Origin: Parcubacteria group bacterium Athens0714_26
GTDB lineage: Bacteria; Patescibacteriota; Minisyncoccia; UBA6257; 02-FULL-45-10c
DNA length: 14,992 bases
Reading direction: 5' to 3'
NCBI GenBank assembly: GCA_007376745.1
Contig: VMGU01000002.1
Coordinates: forward strand, 1-14,992
A program made the translations under genes and the position numbers. Below the pieces are notes generated by a model. The model was not told the DNA's origin. It saw only the letters and a list, made by a program, of their open reading frames with translations, and did no database searches. Positions 1-5,789 of this stretch are shown here, in pieces. Position 1 is the stretch's first letter. Every line of letters begins with the position of its first letter.

Positions 1-294
1 CCGATAACCCAAACGCCGATTCAAGACGCCGTCAAACTTTTGCTTTCGGGTAAGCTAACTGAAGAGGAACGAGCTCAAGGAATTGATACCGAATATCCGC
101 TGGAAGGACTTTCGCTCAAGGGCGCTTTACTAAAGGACGGCATTTTGACGCTTGAGTTTGACGACGCTAAAAACAAAACCGTCGGCGGCTCCTGCCGGGT
201 GGGAATTCTCTGGTTTCAAATTGAAGCTACGGCCAAGCAATTTCCGGAAGTCCGGCAAGTCCGCTTTCTGCCGGAGGAAATTTTCCAGCCGTAA
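1..294 (+). CDS. GerMN-domain protein, C-terminal part (gene begins outside the window)
   Basis: The frame is open from base 1 to TAA at 292-294, giving about 97 residues of a C-terminus. The pattern fits the GerMN fold (PF10646): an N-terminal helix with TPIQDAVKLLLSG, then a proline/glycine turn, a strand pair around GLSLKGALLKDGILTLEFDD, a second helix with ILWFQIEATAKQFPEV, and a last strand ending RFLPEE. GerMN domains were named from spore germination proteins but also occur in lipoproteins of non-sporulating bacteria, so sporulation is not implied. The N-terminus, which would show a signal or lipobox and any partner domain, lies upstream. An internal ATG-less start near 40 is only an artefact of the window edge. 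The exact role is unknown; an envelope location is inferred from the family. Confidence 0.72.
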   Translation, partial: PITQTPIQDAVKLLLSGKLTEEERAQGIDTEYPLEGLSLKGALLKDGILTLEFDDAKNKTVGGSCRVGILWFQIEATAKQFPEVRQVRFLPEEIFQP

Positions 295-297
295 ATC

Positions 298-497
298 TCA
301 CCAGTAGTTGACTATCTTGAAGGGAGAAATGTTGCCGGGAATCTGCCAAATTGCGGTTCGAAATGCGTGAAGCGCGCGGAGCCAAATTGTATGTTGTGAG
401 TTTGTTGCCTCGGCGTGGAGTTTATCCGTTCCTCTGGCGGATGCCTCGGCAGGCAGACCCGCCTGCCGGCGAGGCAGGAAGTTGATAAAAAGAATTA
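298..497. other. non-coding stretch without recognisable gene
   Basis: About 200 bases after the GerMN gene contain no convincing ORF on either strand; the minus-strand frame over 298-540 has no family resemblance. The base composition is more GC-rich than the AT-rich gene that follows. The right-hand part holds a palindromic repeat (442-476). A GGTTCGAAAT string at 355-364 resembles a tRNA T-loop but has no flanking stems. It may be a repeat-derived or decayed region. Confidence 0.4.
442..476. repeat. GC-rich palindromic repeat, intergenic
   Basis: The left arm TGCCTCGGCAGGC (442-454) pairs with the right arm at 461-476, which contains GCCTGCC and GAGGCA with a 3-base bulge, giving 13 base pairs around a 6-base loop. 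No T-tract follows, so it is not a usual terminator. The CCTGCC/GGCAGG core is shared with the elements inside the helicase, flavoprotein and pseudouridine synthase genes further on, which suggests one repeat family. Confidence 0.6.
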
Positions 498-506
498 TGA
501 TATAAT
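498..506 (+). promoter_or_regulatory. extended -10 promoter for the 545 gene
   Basis: TGATATAAT is a perfect extended -10 (TGnTATAAT). A TTGATA at 482-487 is too close (13 bases) to be a normal -35, so the extended -10 probably suffices. The predicted transcript start near 513 gives a leader of about 32 bases. Confidence 0.5.
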
Positions 507-544
507 AAATATTAGTCAAAGCGGTCGAAATCCTTAACAATTTT

Positions 545-892
545 ATGAAAACAAAAATACTTTTTAGTATTGCAAAAATTTGTGTGATTTTATTGATACT
601 CTCTACGTTTATTTATAGAATTACCGAGATAATGCTTTTTAAGGGTACGGAAGGATATTCGTTACCCTATAATATTTTTGGAATGATAACTTTATTTCTT
701 CTTCTGACAATTTTTTTCATTGGTTTGTGGAAGAAACGAAAATGGGGTTTTTGGTACGGCCTTATCCTGTCAATCCTATTGCTTTTGGCTTATTTATTTA
801 AAGCTCCTTTTGTTTGGCCTTATGCTGTTATTGTAACTCTGTTAGTAATTCCGACTATTTTATTGTTCGTTTTGAAAAGAGAATTTAAGTAA
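545..892 (+). CDS. small multi-pass membrane protein of unknown function
   Basis: It encodes 115 residues, strongly hydrophobic. Probable membrane segments lie near residues 8-26, 42-64, 68-85 and 90-110, separated by short basic loops (WKKRKWG at about 62-68) and ending in the basic tail KREFK. By the positive-inside rule the K/R-rich loop and tail would face the cytoplasm. The start is the first ATG after the extended -10 at 498-506; no Shine-Dalgarno sequence is visible. The gene stands alone, followed by a hairpin (896-927) and the cold-shock gene. I do not recognise a family. Confidence 0.7.
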   Translation: MKTKILFSIAKICVILLILSTFIYRITEIMLFKGTEGYSLPYNIFGMITLFLLLTIFFIGLWKKRKWGFWYGLILSILLLLAYLFKAPFVWPYAVIVTLLVIPTILLFVLKREFK

Positions 893-895
893 ATA

Positions 896-927
896 AATCT
901 TCTCTGATTAGGTATAGTAAGAAGATT
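896..927 (+). other. hairpin between the membrane-protein and cold-shock genes
   Basis: AATCTTCT (896-903) is perfectly complementary to AGAAGATT (920-927), with a 16-base loop. There is no T-tract after it, so a factor-independent terminator is doubtful. It could mark the 3' end of the upstream mRNA or affect the adjacent promoter. Confidence 0.35.
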
Positions 928-928
928 G

Positions 929-937
929 TGTTATGCT
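929..937 (+). promoter_or_regulatory. possible extended -10 for the cold-shock gene
   Basis: TGTTATGCT matches TGn plus a 5/6-like -10 (TATGCT). No good -35 is visible. It would give a leader of about 60 bases before the ATG at 1006, long enough for the folded 5' leader known from several cold-shock mRNAs, although no specific cold-box is recognised. Confidence 0.3.
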
Positions 938-1005
938 ATTGCGGTGTTAAGACACAGGAACAATGTCGAGCGTTTCAAGTAAAATAATTAAAAAATAATC
1001 ATACG

Positions 1006-1203
1006 ATGACAGGAACAATCAAAACTCTTATAGATAAAGGATTTGGATTCATAGCTCGTGAAGGCGAAACAAAAGACCTATTCTTTCATTCCAAAGAGCT
1101 TGTTGGTGTTACGTTTGCCGATCTTAAAGTTGGCGACACAGTTACTTTTGAGGTTGTTGAAACTGAAAAAGGATTAGCCGCTACGAAAGTATCACGCGCG
1201 TAG
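1006..1203 (+). CDS. cold-shock domain protein (CspA family)
   Basis: This is a 65-residue single cold-shock domain, the usual length of CspA-type proteins. These are small OB-fold proteins that bind single-stranded RNA and DNA and melt RNA secondary structure in the cytoplasm. The start MTGTIKTL leads into RNP1 (KGFGFI, residues 11-16) and RNP2 (LFFHS, 25-29), both intact. The typical KVGDTVTFEV strand and the closing EKGLAATKV strand follow. The ATG has no Shine-Dalgarno sequence. A terminator follows immediately, so the gene appears monocistronic. The family is often induced by cold or stationary phase, which would fit a structured leader, but no regulation can be proved from the sequence. 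Confidence 0.95.
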   Translation: MTGTIKTLIDKGFGFIAREGETKDLFFHSKELVGVTFADLKVGDTVTFEVVETEKGLAATKVSRA

Positions 1204-1213
1204 ACGCTTAGAG

Positions 1214-1258
1214 AAAAATGCTCCTCGTACGCCAACCGGCGCGCCTGGGGTATTTTTT
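1214..1258 (+). terminator. rho-independent terminator after the cold-shock gene
   Basis: AAAAATGCTCC (1214-1224) pairs with GGGGTATTTTT (1247-1257), with two G-U pairs. A small inner CGCC/GGCG stem sits in the loop and a run of T follows at 1253-1258. The A-tract on the left would let it act on both strands. Confidence 0.65.
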
Positions 1259-1405
1259 ATATAAATAACAATTAAGAACCGCTGGTTCGGTAGATTTTGA
1301 AAGTGGGTTCAATCGCCATTTTTTGCGAAAGTAAAACGTAGTTTGGACGGTACGATTTCGCGCGGAAGGAGGGGCAAAATTATAAGCTCTCAAAATTAAA
1401 CCTTG

Positions 1406-1414
1406 TGTTATAAT
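1406..1414 (+). promoter_or_regulatory. extended -10 immediately before the zinc-ribbon gene
   Basis: TGTTATAAT is a perfect extended -10. It ends only six bases before the ATG at 1421, so initiation about 7 bases downstream would start the mRNA on or next to the start codon, predicting a leaderless transcript. The position also excludes the alternative TTG start at 1403, which lies inside the promoter. Confidence 0.6.
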
Positions 1415-1420
1415 AAAATT

Positions 1421-1996
1421 ATGAAATGTCTAAAGTGTAAAAATGAATTATTGGAGAAAATTAAAATCGGCGATGTTAAGATTGACCGTTGTTCTAAGTG
1501 CGGCGGACTTTGGTTTGAAAAAGATGAACTGCGTTTAGCTAAAGATAAAAAAGCGCCGGAAGCCAGATGGGTAGATGTTGAAATGAAAGATAAAAGCATT
1601 AACTGGCTCCAATTTGATTTTTGGAAAGATAAAATAAAATTTAAGGTTAAGGAAGGGATGAAATACTGCCCAATTGACGAAACACCTCTTTATCAAGTTA
1701 ATTATGGCGATACACCGATTGAAATAGATGTTTGCGGAATCTGTTTTGGTATATGGCTTGATAAAGGAGAGTTTGAGAAAATTATTGATTATACGAAAAA
1801 TAAAGCCGATTACGAGATATTTCATAATTACATAAAGAATTTGGCGTTGGAGACAAAAGACATTTTTGTCGGACCGGAAAGTATTAAATCCGAAGCAATA
1901 GATTTATTGGTGCTTATTAAACTTTTGAAATATAAATTAATGGTGCAGTATCCGGAATTAGTTAAATTAATTTTTAATTTACCTTTGACAAAATAA
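1421..1996 (+). CDS. double zf-TFIIB zinc-ribbon protein
   Basis: This 191-residue protein has two zf-TFIIB-type modules (PF13453). The first spans residues 1-42: CLKC at 3-6, CSKCGGLWF at about 24-32, then KDEL. The second spans about 80-125: CPID, then CGICFGIWLDKGEF, in which Asp replaces the second Cys of the first knuckle, so its zinc site is altered or uses Asp. The remaining 70 residues are helical and hydrophobic-rich (DLLVLIKLLKYKL) and may pack or associate with the membrane. The bacterial family is found next to many gene types and its function is generally unknown; a link to transcription rests only on the name. The ATG at 1421 was chosen because the upstream TTG overlaps the -10. 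A divergence in the second finger is the only oddity. Confidence 0.85.
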   Translation: MKCLKCKNELLEKIKIGDVKIDRCSKCGGLWFEKDELRLAKDKKAPEARWVDVEMKDKSINWLQFDFWKDKIKFKVKEGMKYCPIDETPLYQVNYGDTPIEIDVCGICFGIWLDKGEFEKIIDYTKNKADYEIFHNYIKNLALETKDIFVGPESIKSEAIDLLVLIKLLKYKLMVQYPELVKLIFNLPLTK

Positions 1997-2052
1997 GTGG
2001 GTAAAAATAAATAAAGCTCAAAATATTTTTATTCATCAACTCGTTATTAGTG

Positions 2053-2089
2053 TTGTTAATAAATTAGCTGGACGGTTAAAATATTTTAA
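2053..2089 (+). promoter_or_regulatory. possible sigma-cassette promoter with palindromic -10
   Basis: TTGTTA (2053-2058), 18 bases, TAAAAT (2077-2082). The -10 lies in a perfect 14-base palindrome TTAAAATATTTTAA (2076-2089), which could be an operator or chance in AT-rich DNA. The predicted leader is about 78 bases. The 170-base gap 1997-2166 holds nothing else that I recognise. Confidence 0.35.
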
Positions 2090-2166
2090 AAGAGCAGTTT
2101 TTGCGATGTAATTAATAATACAGCCCCTTTTTTCATCACAAAGGCGAGGTTTAATCGTTATCTATT

Positions 2167-2736
2167 ATGAAAGAAGATAATTTTCAAAATGACCCGAAAG
2201 TATTGATGCGACTGGCAAAATTGGGCGACGGCGAGGCATTTGGTCAGCTTTACGAATTATATTTTGTGCTTGTTTTCCGATATATCTATTTTCGCGTCAA
2301 AAATAAAGAAGAGGCGAATGATTTGGTTCAAACCGTGTTTCTTAAAGTCTTTTGCTCCTTGCCAAATTTTCAAGAACAAAATAAATCACCACTTGCATAT
2401 TTTTTCACCGTTGCCAGAAATACGTTCATAGATTATCAGAGAACAAAAAAAGAAATTTTACTTGACGATCCCGAAGGTGTTTTCGAGCAAATACCCGATA
2501 AAGCGGATAATCCGTCCGAGTTCGTCGAGAAAGAAGAAATTAACCAAGTAGTTCATCGCGTCATCAAACAATTAGCAGACGACCAGCAAGAAGTAATCGT
2601 TTTAAAATTTATAAATGGAATGTTGAATAAAGAAATTGCCGAGCTTATGAGTAAAACGGAGGAAGCAATACGTCAGCTTCAGTGTCGGGCATTAAAAACT
2701 TTACGGGAAATTTTTAAAAAAGAGAATATTTTATGA
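2167..2736 (+). CDS. sigma-70 family RNA polymerase sigma factor, ECF-like
   Basis: It encodes 189 residues, the normal length of an ECF (group IV) sigma factor. Region 2 covers about residues 24-94, with LYELYFVLVFRYIYFRV, the EANDLVQTVFLKVF stretch that contacts core polymerase and the -10, and LAYFFTVARNTFIDYQR. An acidic linker (about 98-122) follows. Region 4 spans 128-182, ending in a helix-turn-helix around NGMLNKEIAELMSKTEEAIRQ. Regions 1.1, 1.2 and 3 are absent, as in ECF factors. The start has no close Shine-Dalgarno sequence. The TGA stop overlaps the next ATG (ATGA), so the downstream membrane protein is translationally coupled, the usual arrangement of a sigma factor and its anti-sigma partner. 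Its target promoters are unknown. Confidence 0.93.
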   Translation: MKEDNFQNDPKVLMRLAKLGDGEAFGQLYELYFVLVFRYIYFRVKNKEEANDLVQTVFLKVFCSLPNFQEQNKSPLAYFFTVARNTFIDYQRTKKEILLDDPEGVFEQIPDKADNPSEFVEKEEINQVVHRVIKQLADDQQEVIVLKFINGMLNKEIAELMSKTEEAIRQLQCRALKTLREIFKKENIL

Positions 2737-3386
2737 ATATAATAAATGACAAAAATTTAGAGCGAATATTTGAGAAAGTATTAGAACTTCTTGATAGTGG
2801 TAAATCCCAAGAAGAGATTTTAAATTTATTTCCAGAATCCCGAGAAATGTTAAAAGAAATATTTTTTACTATCAATCTGTTTAAAAAAGAAGGGGAATCC
2901 ATTATTCCTTCTAAAGAATTATTCAAACAAATAATTGAGCGAATTCCCAGCGGCGTCACAAACGAAGTTAATCCTCGTTATCTATATAGGAAAGAGGTGC
3001 AAAGTCGATTCTCTTTTAAGAAAATTAATAATATAACCAAAATATATAATCTTATGACTATAAACTGGAAAATATGGGCGCCGGTTGGAATCGTAGCGGT
3101 TGTGACACTTGTCACGATTGGTTTTAATCAATTAGGGATAAAAGCTCCGCAGGCGCCGATCGCTGGAGAAATGACGCAAGCGCCGGTCGCTGTTTCGCAA
3201 GAATTGCCGGTTGCGGTCACGAAACCCGCCACTGGTAATGTTGATGACGCGGTTGACGCAATTCTTGCCAGTATTTCTGACGACGAAGCGTTCTTTGCCG
3301 ATGCGACAAAAGATGCCGAATTGATTGCCGCCGACAGTCAATCGATTAGTAATTTTGGTCAATCATACAATGAAAATGAATTCTAA
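2733..3386 (+). CDS. single-pass membrane protein in the anti-sigma position
   Basis: It encodes 217 residues. A cytoplasmic helical domain (about 1-110) carries LLDSGKSQEEILNLFPE followed by a helix REMLKEIFFTINLF. One membrane segment follows at about 114-131 (WAPVGIVAVVTLVTIGF). The outside part is Pro/Ala-rich (140-166) and then acidic (DDAVDAILASISDDEAFF to the end). The topology, the 4-base overlap with the sigma gene and the lack of any enzyme motif suggest an anti-sigma factor that holds the sigma at the membrane. No HxxxCxxC zinc motif of the ZAS class is seen, so this would be a different anti-sigma fold. The identification rests on context and topology, not on a recognised domain. 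The downstream secreted gene begins inside its last codons. Confidence 0.75.
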   Translation: MNIINDKNLERIFEKVLELLDSGKSQEEILNLFPESREMLKEIFFTINLFKKEGESIIPSKELFKQIIERIPSGVTNEVNPRYLYRKEVQSRFSFKKINNITKIYNLMTINWKIWAPVGIVAVVTLVTIGFNQLGIKAPQAPIAGEMTQAPVAVSQELPVAVTKPATGNVDDAVDAILASISDDEAFFADATKDAELIAADSQSISNFGQSYNENEF

Positions 3387-4122
3387 AAAATTATTTACCA
3401 GTATTCTCGGAATGGCGATGGCGATGAATCTTTTTTTGCCTGTTTCGTCATTTGCTAAAACAACCCCTGTCACAAACAGATTTTGTGCGAGAATTGATAA
3501 AATTCTTTCGCCGATTGACCAACGAATTGCTGATAGAGAAGCAAAACTACAGGCAAGACGTCAAGAAATATCAGATAATTTGGCAAAACGAATAAGCGAA
3601 CGAGATAGTCGTCTATTAGAAAACAGAACTGCGCGGGATCAAAATCGCGAGGAGCAATATGTCAAATTAGAAGCGCGAGCAACAACTGACACTCAAAAGC
3701 AGGCGGTTGCAGCTTTTAAAGCAACAGTTGAAATAGCGGTAAGCGCGCGAAAAAGCGCCGTTGACGCGGCCATCCAAACGCTTAGGCAAAGTGTTGAGCA
3801 GTCAATAACTTCGCATAAATCAGCGGTTGACGTGGCGATAAGCGCATTCAAAAACGCAAAGACTGCCGCCGTTGAAAAAGCAAAAGCTGACTGCGCGGCT
3901 GGCGTTGATGCAAAAACGATTCGTGAGACGTTCCGAACCAGCATGAAAGCGGCGCAAGATAAATTCAAAAGCGACCAACAAGCAATTGAAAAGCTTAAGG
4001 GTTCGTTTGAATCAGTTCGCATTAGCCGAAAGCAGGCGGTAGACAAAGCTTTTGCTGATTTTAAAGTGGTAATGGAAAAAGCGCGCGCTGATCTAAAAGT
4101 AGCATTTGGTGGAAATCAGTAA
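3370..4122 (+). CDS. secreted coiled-coil repeat protein, third gene of the sigma cassette
   Basis: It encodes 250 residues from the ATG at 3370, which overlaps the upstream gene by 17 bases; an ATG at 3376 is an alternative. A signal peptide is clear: KK near the N-terminus, a hydrophobic core LFTSILGMAMAMNLFLPV, and a likely cleavage after SFA at about residue 30. The mature protein is almost all charged helix, without aromatic core motifs. It contains a loose repeat beginning K-x-A-V, seen as KQAVAAF, KSAVDAAI, KSAVDVAI (22 residues after the previous one) and KQAVDKAF. Two cysteines (about 39 and 175) could form a disulphide outside the cell. It ends at TAA 4120-4122, but the same repeat pattern resumes in the +1 frame right behind it, so the natural protein is probably longer. 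The function is unknown. Its place behind a sigma / membrane pair suggests an envelope sensor, buffer or output of that regulon. Confidence 0.8.
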   Translation: MKMNSKKLFTSILGMAMAMNLFLPVSSFAKTTPVTNRFCARIDKILSPIDQRIADREAKLQARRQEISDNLAKRISERDSRLLENRTARDQNREEQYVKLEARATTDTQKQAVAAFKATVEIAVSARKSAVDAAIQTLRQSVEQSITSHKSAVDVAISAFKNAKTAAVEKAKADCAAGVDAKTIRETFRTSMKAAQDKFKSDQQAIEKLKGSFESVRISRKQAVDKAFADFKVVMEKARADLKVAFGGNQ

Positions 4123-4339
4123 ACATCAAAAAAGTCGAATTATATTTGTTAATCCAAACAAGGCGCAAAGAAGGACGGCAATTCAAGCCGCGTGGACGAA
4201 ATTCAGAACTTCTCGAATCAGCGCGACACAAACATTGCGTCAAGAACGTTTAGAAGCATGGAAACAGTTCAGGATTGATCGGGGAGCTTGTGGATCAGGA
4301 CCGACCGGCGAAGATCCAGCTGTGGATATGACGCTATAA
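4106..4339 (+). CDS. frame-displaced C-terminal part of the secreted coiled-coil protein
   Basis: This is an open frame of about 77 codons, in +1 relative to the preceding gene. It contains RRTAIQAAWTKFRTSR and RLEAWKQFRIDR, which continue the K/R-x-A-x-x-A-x-x-x-F-K/R pattern of the upstream protein. It ends in a Cys-Gly-rich, acidic tail. Frame 2 has a TAG at 4100-4102, so a shift would have to occur within 4103-4119. The simplest reading is one gene with an indel: a mutation, an assembly error or, less likely, programmed frameshifting. Independent initiation at GTG 4109 (coupled to the TAA at 4120) is possible but has no ribosome-binding site. The third cysteine of the protein lies here. 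Confidence 0.6.
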   Translation: MVEISKHQKSRIIFVNPNKAQRRTAIQAAWTKFRTSRISATQTLRQERLEAWKQFRIDRGACGSGPTGEDPAVDMTL

Positions 4340-4358
4340 AAGAATATATTTGCGTCGT

Positions 4359-4387
4359 TTGACACTTATATTATTTTAATGTATTAT
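4359..4387 (+). promoter_or_regulatory. strong -35/-10 promoter for the helicase gene
   Basis: A consensus TTGACA (4359-4364), a 17-base spacer and TATTAT (4382-4387). Transcription should begin around 4394, which is inside the left arm of the following inverted repeat. Confidence 0.7.
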
Positions 4388-4430
4388 AAATATGTGACCT
4401 TCTAAATGAAAGTTGGTCACATATTTTTTT
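4388..4430 (+). terminator. hairpin plus T-tract: terminator of the sigma cassette and/or 5' cap hairpin of the helicase mRNA
   Basis: A 12-base-pair perfect stem (AAATATGTGACC at 4388-4399 with GGTCACATATTT at 4415-4426) encloses a 15-base loop and runs into seven Ts (4424-4430), a textbook factor-independent terminator. However, the T-tract directly abuts the helicase ATG at 4431 and the promoter at 4359-4387 fires into the stem. For read-through RNA from upstream it is a terminator. For RNA started at about 4394 the 5' end would be a shorter hairpin (GTGACC/GGTCAC) followed by a U-run and the start codon. Confidence 0.75.
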
Positions 4431-5789
4431 ATGACACATAAACAAACAGATAAACCTATATTAAATGAGGCAGAAATGACTTTTGGCGGTCTTGGAATAG
4501 CTCCAAGGCTTCTTGATGTGCTTTTAAGATTGGGATTTAAAATTCCAACTTCAATACAACACAAAGCAATTCCTGTGGCTGTTGAGGGCAAGGATATTAT
4601 CGGCATCGCTCAAACAGGCACGGGTAAAACTTTGGCTTTTGGCATTCCTTTGGTTCAGCAAATTTTAAAAGCCGGAAATCCTTCGGCGGGGAGTTTAACC
4701 GAGGTTCGCTCAAAGTCTTTAGGACGAGGAGGAAAGGGATTAATTGTGTTGCCAACACGTGAACTGGCTTTGCAAGTAAATGAATCTATTCAAAAAATAG
4801 GCAGAGAATTTGGTATAAAAACAGCGGTGATAATCGGTGGAGCTCCTATTCGTCAGCAAATAAGAATAATTCGTGATAATCCTCATATTATCATCGGTAC
4901 TCCGGGAAGAATTATTGACCACATTGAACAGAGAACTTTAAATTTACACGATGTTACGATTTTAGTTTTGGACGAAGCCGATAGAATGTTTGATATGGGT
5001 TTTGCTCCGCAGATAAAAAAAATACTGCATACAGTGCCTAAAGATAGGCAAACTATGCTGTTTTCGGCAACAATGCCGGACGGCATTGTAAAAATTGCCA
5101 GTAATCATATGAAGCTTCCCGTTAGAGTGGAGATTGCTAGAGCCGGAACTACCGCTGAAAATATTGAGCACGAATTATTTGTTGTTAAAAAAGACCAAAA
5201 AGTTTCATTACTGATAAAATTACTTGAAGAGTACAAGGGAAGTATTTTAGTTTTTTTAAGAATGAAATTCGGCGCGAAGAAAATTTGCAGCGCGTTACGT
5301 AATGTTGGAATTTCCGCGGCGGAGATACACTCAAATAGATCGCCCGGTCAAAGAAAAGATGCGTTAGAGGGATTTAAGCTCGGCAGATACAGAGTGCTTG
5401 TGGCAACTGACATTGCTTCACGCGGCATAGATGTAAAAGGCGTCGAATTAGTTATTAATTTTGATCTTCCTGAAAATCCGGAGGATTATGTCCATCGTAT
5501 TGGAAGAACCGGTAGAGCCGGTATGGCCGGTAAAGCTATTTCTTTTGCTTTGCCTGACCAGGGATCTAAAGTTAGAGAAATTGAAAGATTGACTAGACTT
5601 TGTTTGCCTGTTTCAAAATTGCCAGATAATCTTCCGGTTATTTTAAATCAGATACCTGATACTTCTAATAATTTTAATAAACGTAATTATTCTTCACATA
5701 GAGGTAGGCCCGCCTATCGGCAGGCGGGTCATGCTTACCGGACAGGCAGGTCATCAAGCGGCCGTTTTGGTTATGGTAAAACAAGATAG
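4431..5789 (+). CDS. DEAD-box ATP-dependent RNA helicase (RhlE-like)
   Basis: This 452-residue cytoplasmic helicase unwinds RNA duplexes using ATP; relatives act in ribosome assembly and mRNA turnover, often at low temperature. All motifs are present: Q-motif region (TFGGLGI to PTSIQ), I AQTGTGKT (60-67), Ia PTREL, GG, TPGR, II DEAD (181-184), III SAT, V ATDIASRGID and VI HRIGRTGR (355-362). The C-terminal tail is short, basic and Arg/Gly/Ser-rich, typical for RNA binding. Part of that tail (about 425-440) is encoded by two 21-base palindromic repeat units. A second unusual insert of about 20 residues (about 82-103, rich in S/G/R/K) lies between motifs I and Ia. The ATG at 4431 follows the hairpin T-tract; the TTG at 4413 lies inside the hairpin. 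The stop overlaps the flavoprotein start by 17 bases. Confidence 0.95.
   Translation: MTHKQTDKPILNEAEMTFGGLGIAPRLLDVLLRLGFKIPTSIQHKAIPVAVEGKDIIGIAQTGTGKTLAFGIPLVQQILKAGNPSAGSLTEVRSKSLGRGGKGLIVLPTRELALQVNESIQKIGREFGIKTAVIIGGAPIRQQIRIIRDNPHIIIGTPGRIIDHIEQRTLNLHDVTILVLDEADRMFDMGFAPQIKKILHTVPKDRQTMLFSATMPDGIVKIASNHMKLPVRVEIARAGTTAENIEHELFVVKKDQKVSLLIKLLEEYKGSILVFLRMKFGAKKICSALRNVGISAAEIHSNRSPGQRKDALEGFKLGRYRVLVATDIASRGIDVKGVELVINFDLPENPEDYVHRIGRTGRAGMAGKAISFALPDQGSKVREIERLTRLCLPVSKLPDNLPVILNQIPDTSNNFNKRNYSSHRGRPAYRQAGHAYRTGRSSSGRFGYGKTR
5706..5747 (+). repeat. two tandem 21-base palindromic units inside the helicase C-terminus
   Basis: Units at 5706-5726 and 5727-5747 share the scheme AGGCC-x-GCCTAYCGG-CAGGC, followed by a partial third copy (5748-). 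The 21-base period keeps the frame, so they are translated as PAYRQAGHAYRTG. The same unit occurs four times at 6652-6735. Confidence 0.75.

Noticed and set aside
350..370. T-loop-like GGTTCGAAAT suggesting a tRNA
   Set aside because: The flanking bases do not form the T stem, and no acceptor, D or anticodon arm could be found.
298..540. 80-codon minus-strand ORF in the intergenic region
   Set aside because: No family resemblance; its middle is the translated palindrome, it lacks a ribosome-binding site and it overlaps the promoter of the 545 gene.
3693..4046. 117-codon minus-strand ORF opposite the coiled-coil gene
   Set aside because: Mirror of a highly biased helical coding sequence; no start signal and no family features.
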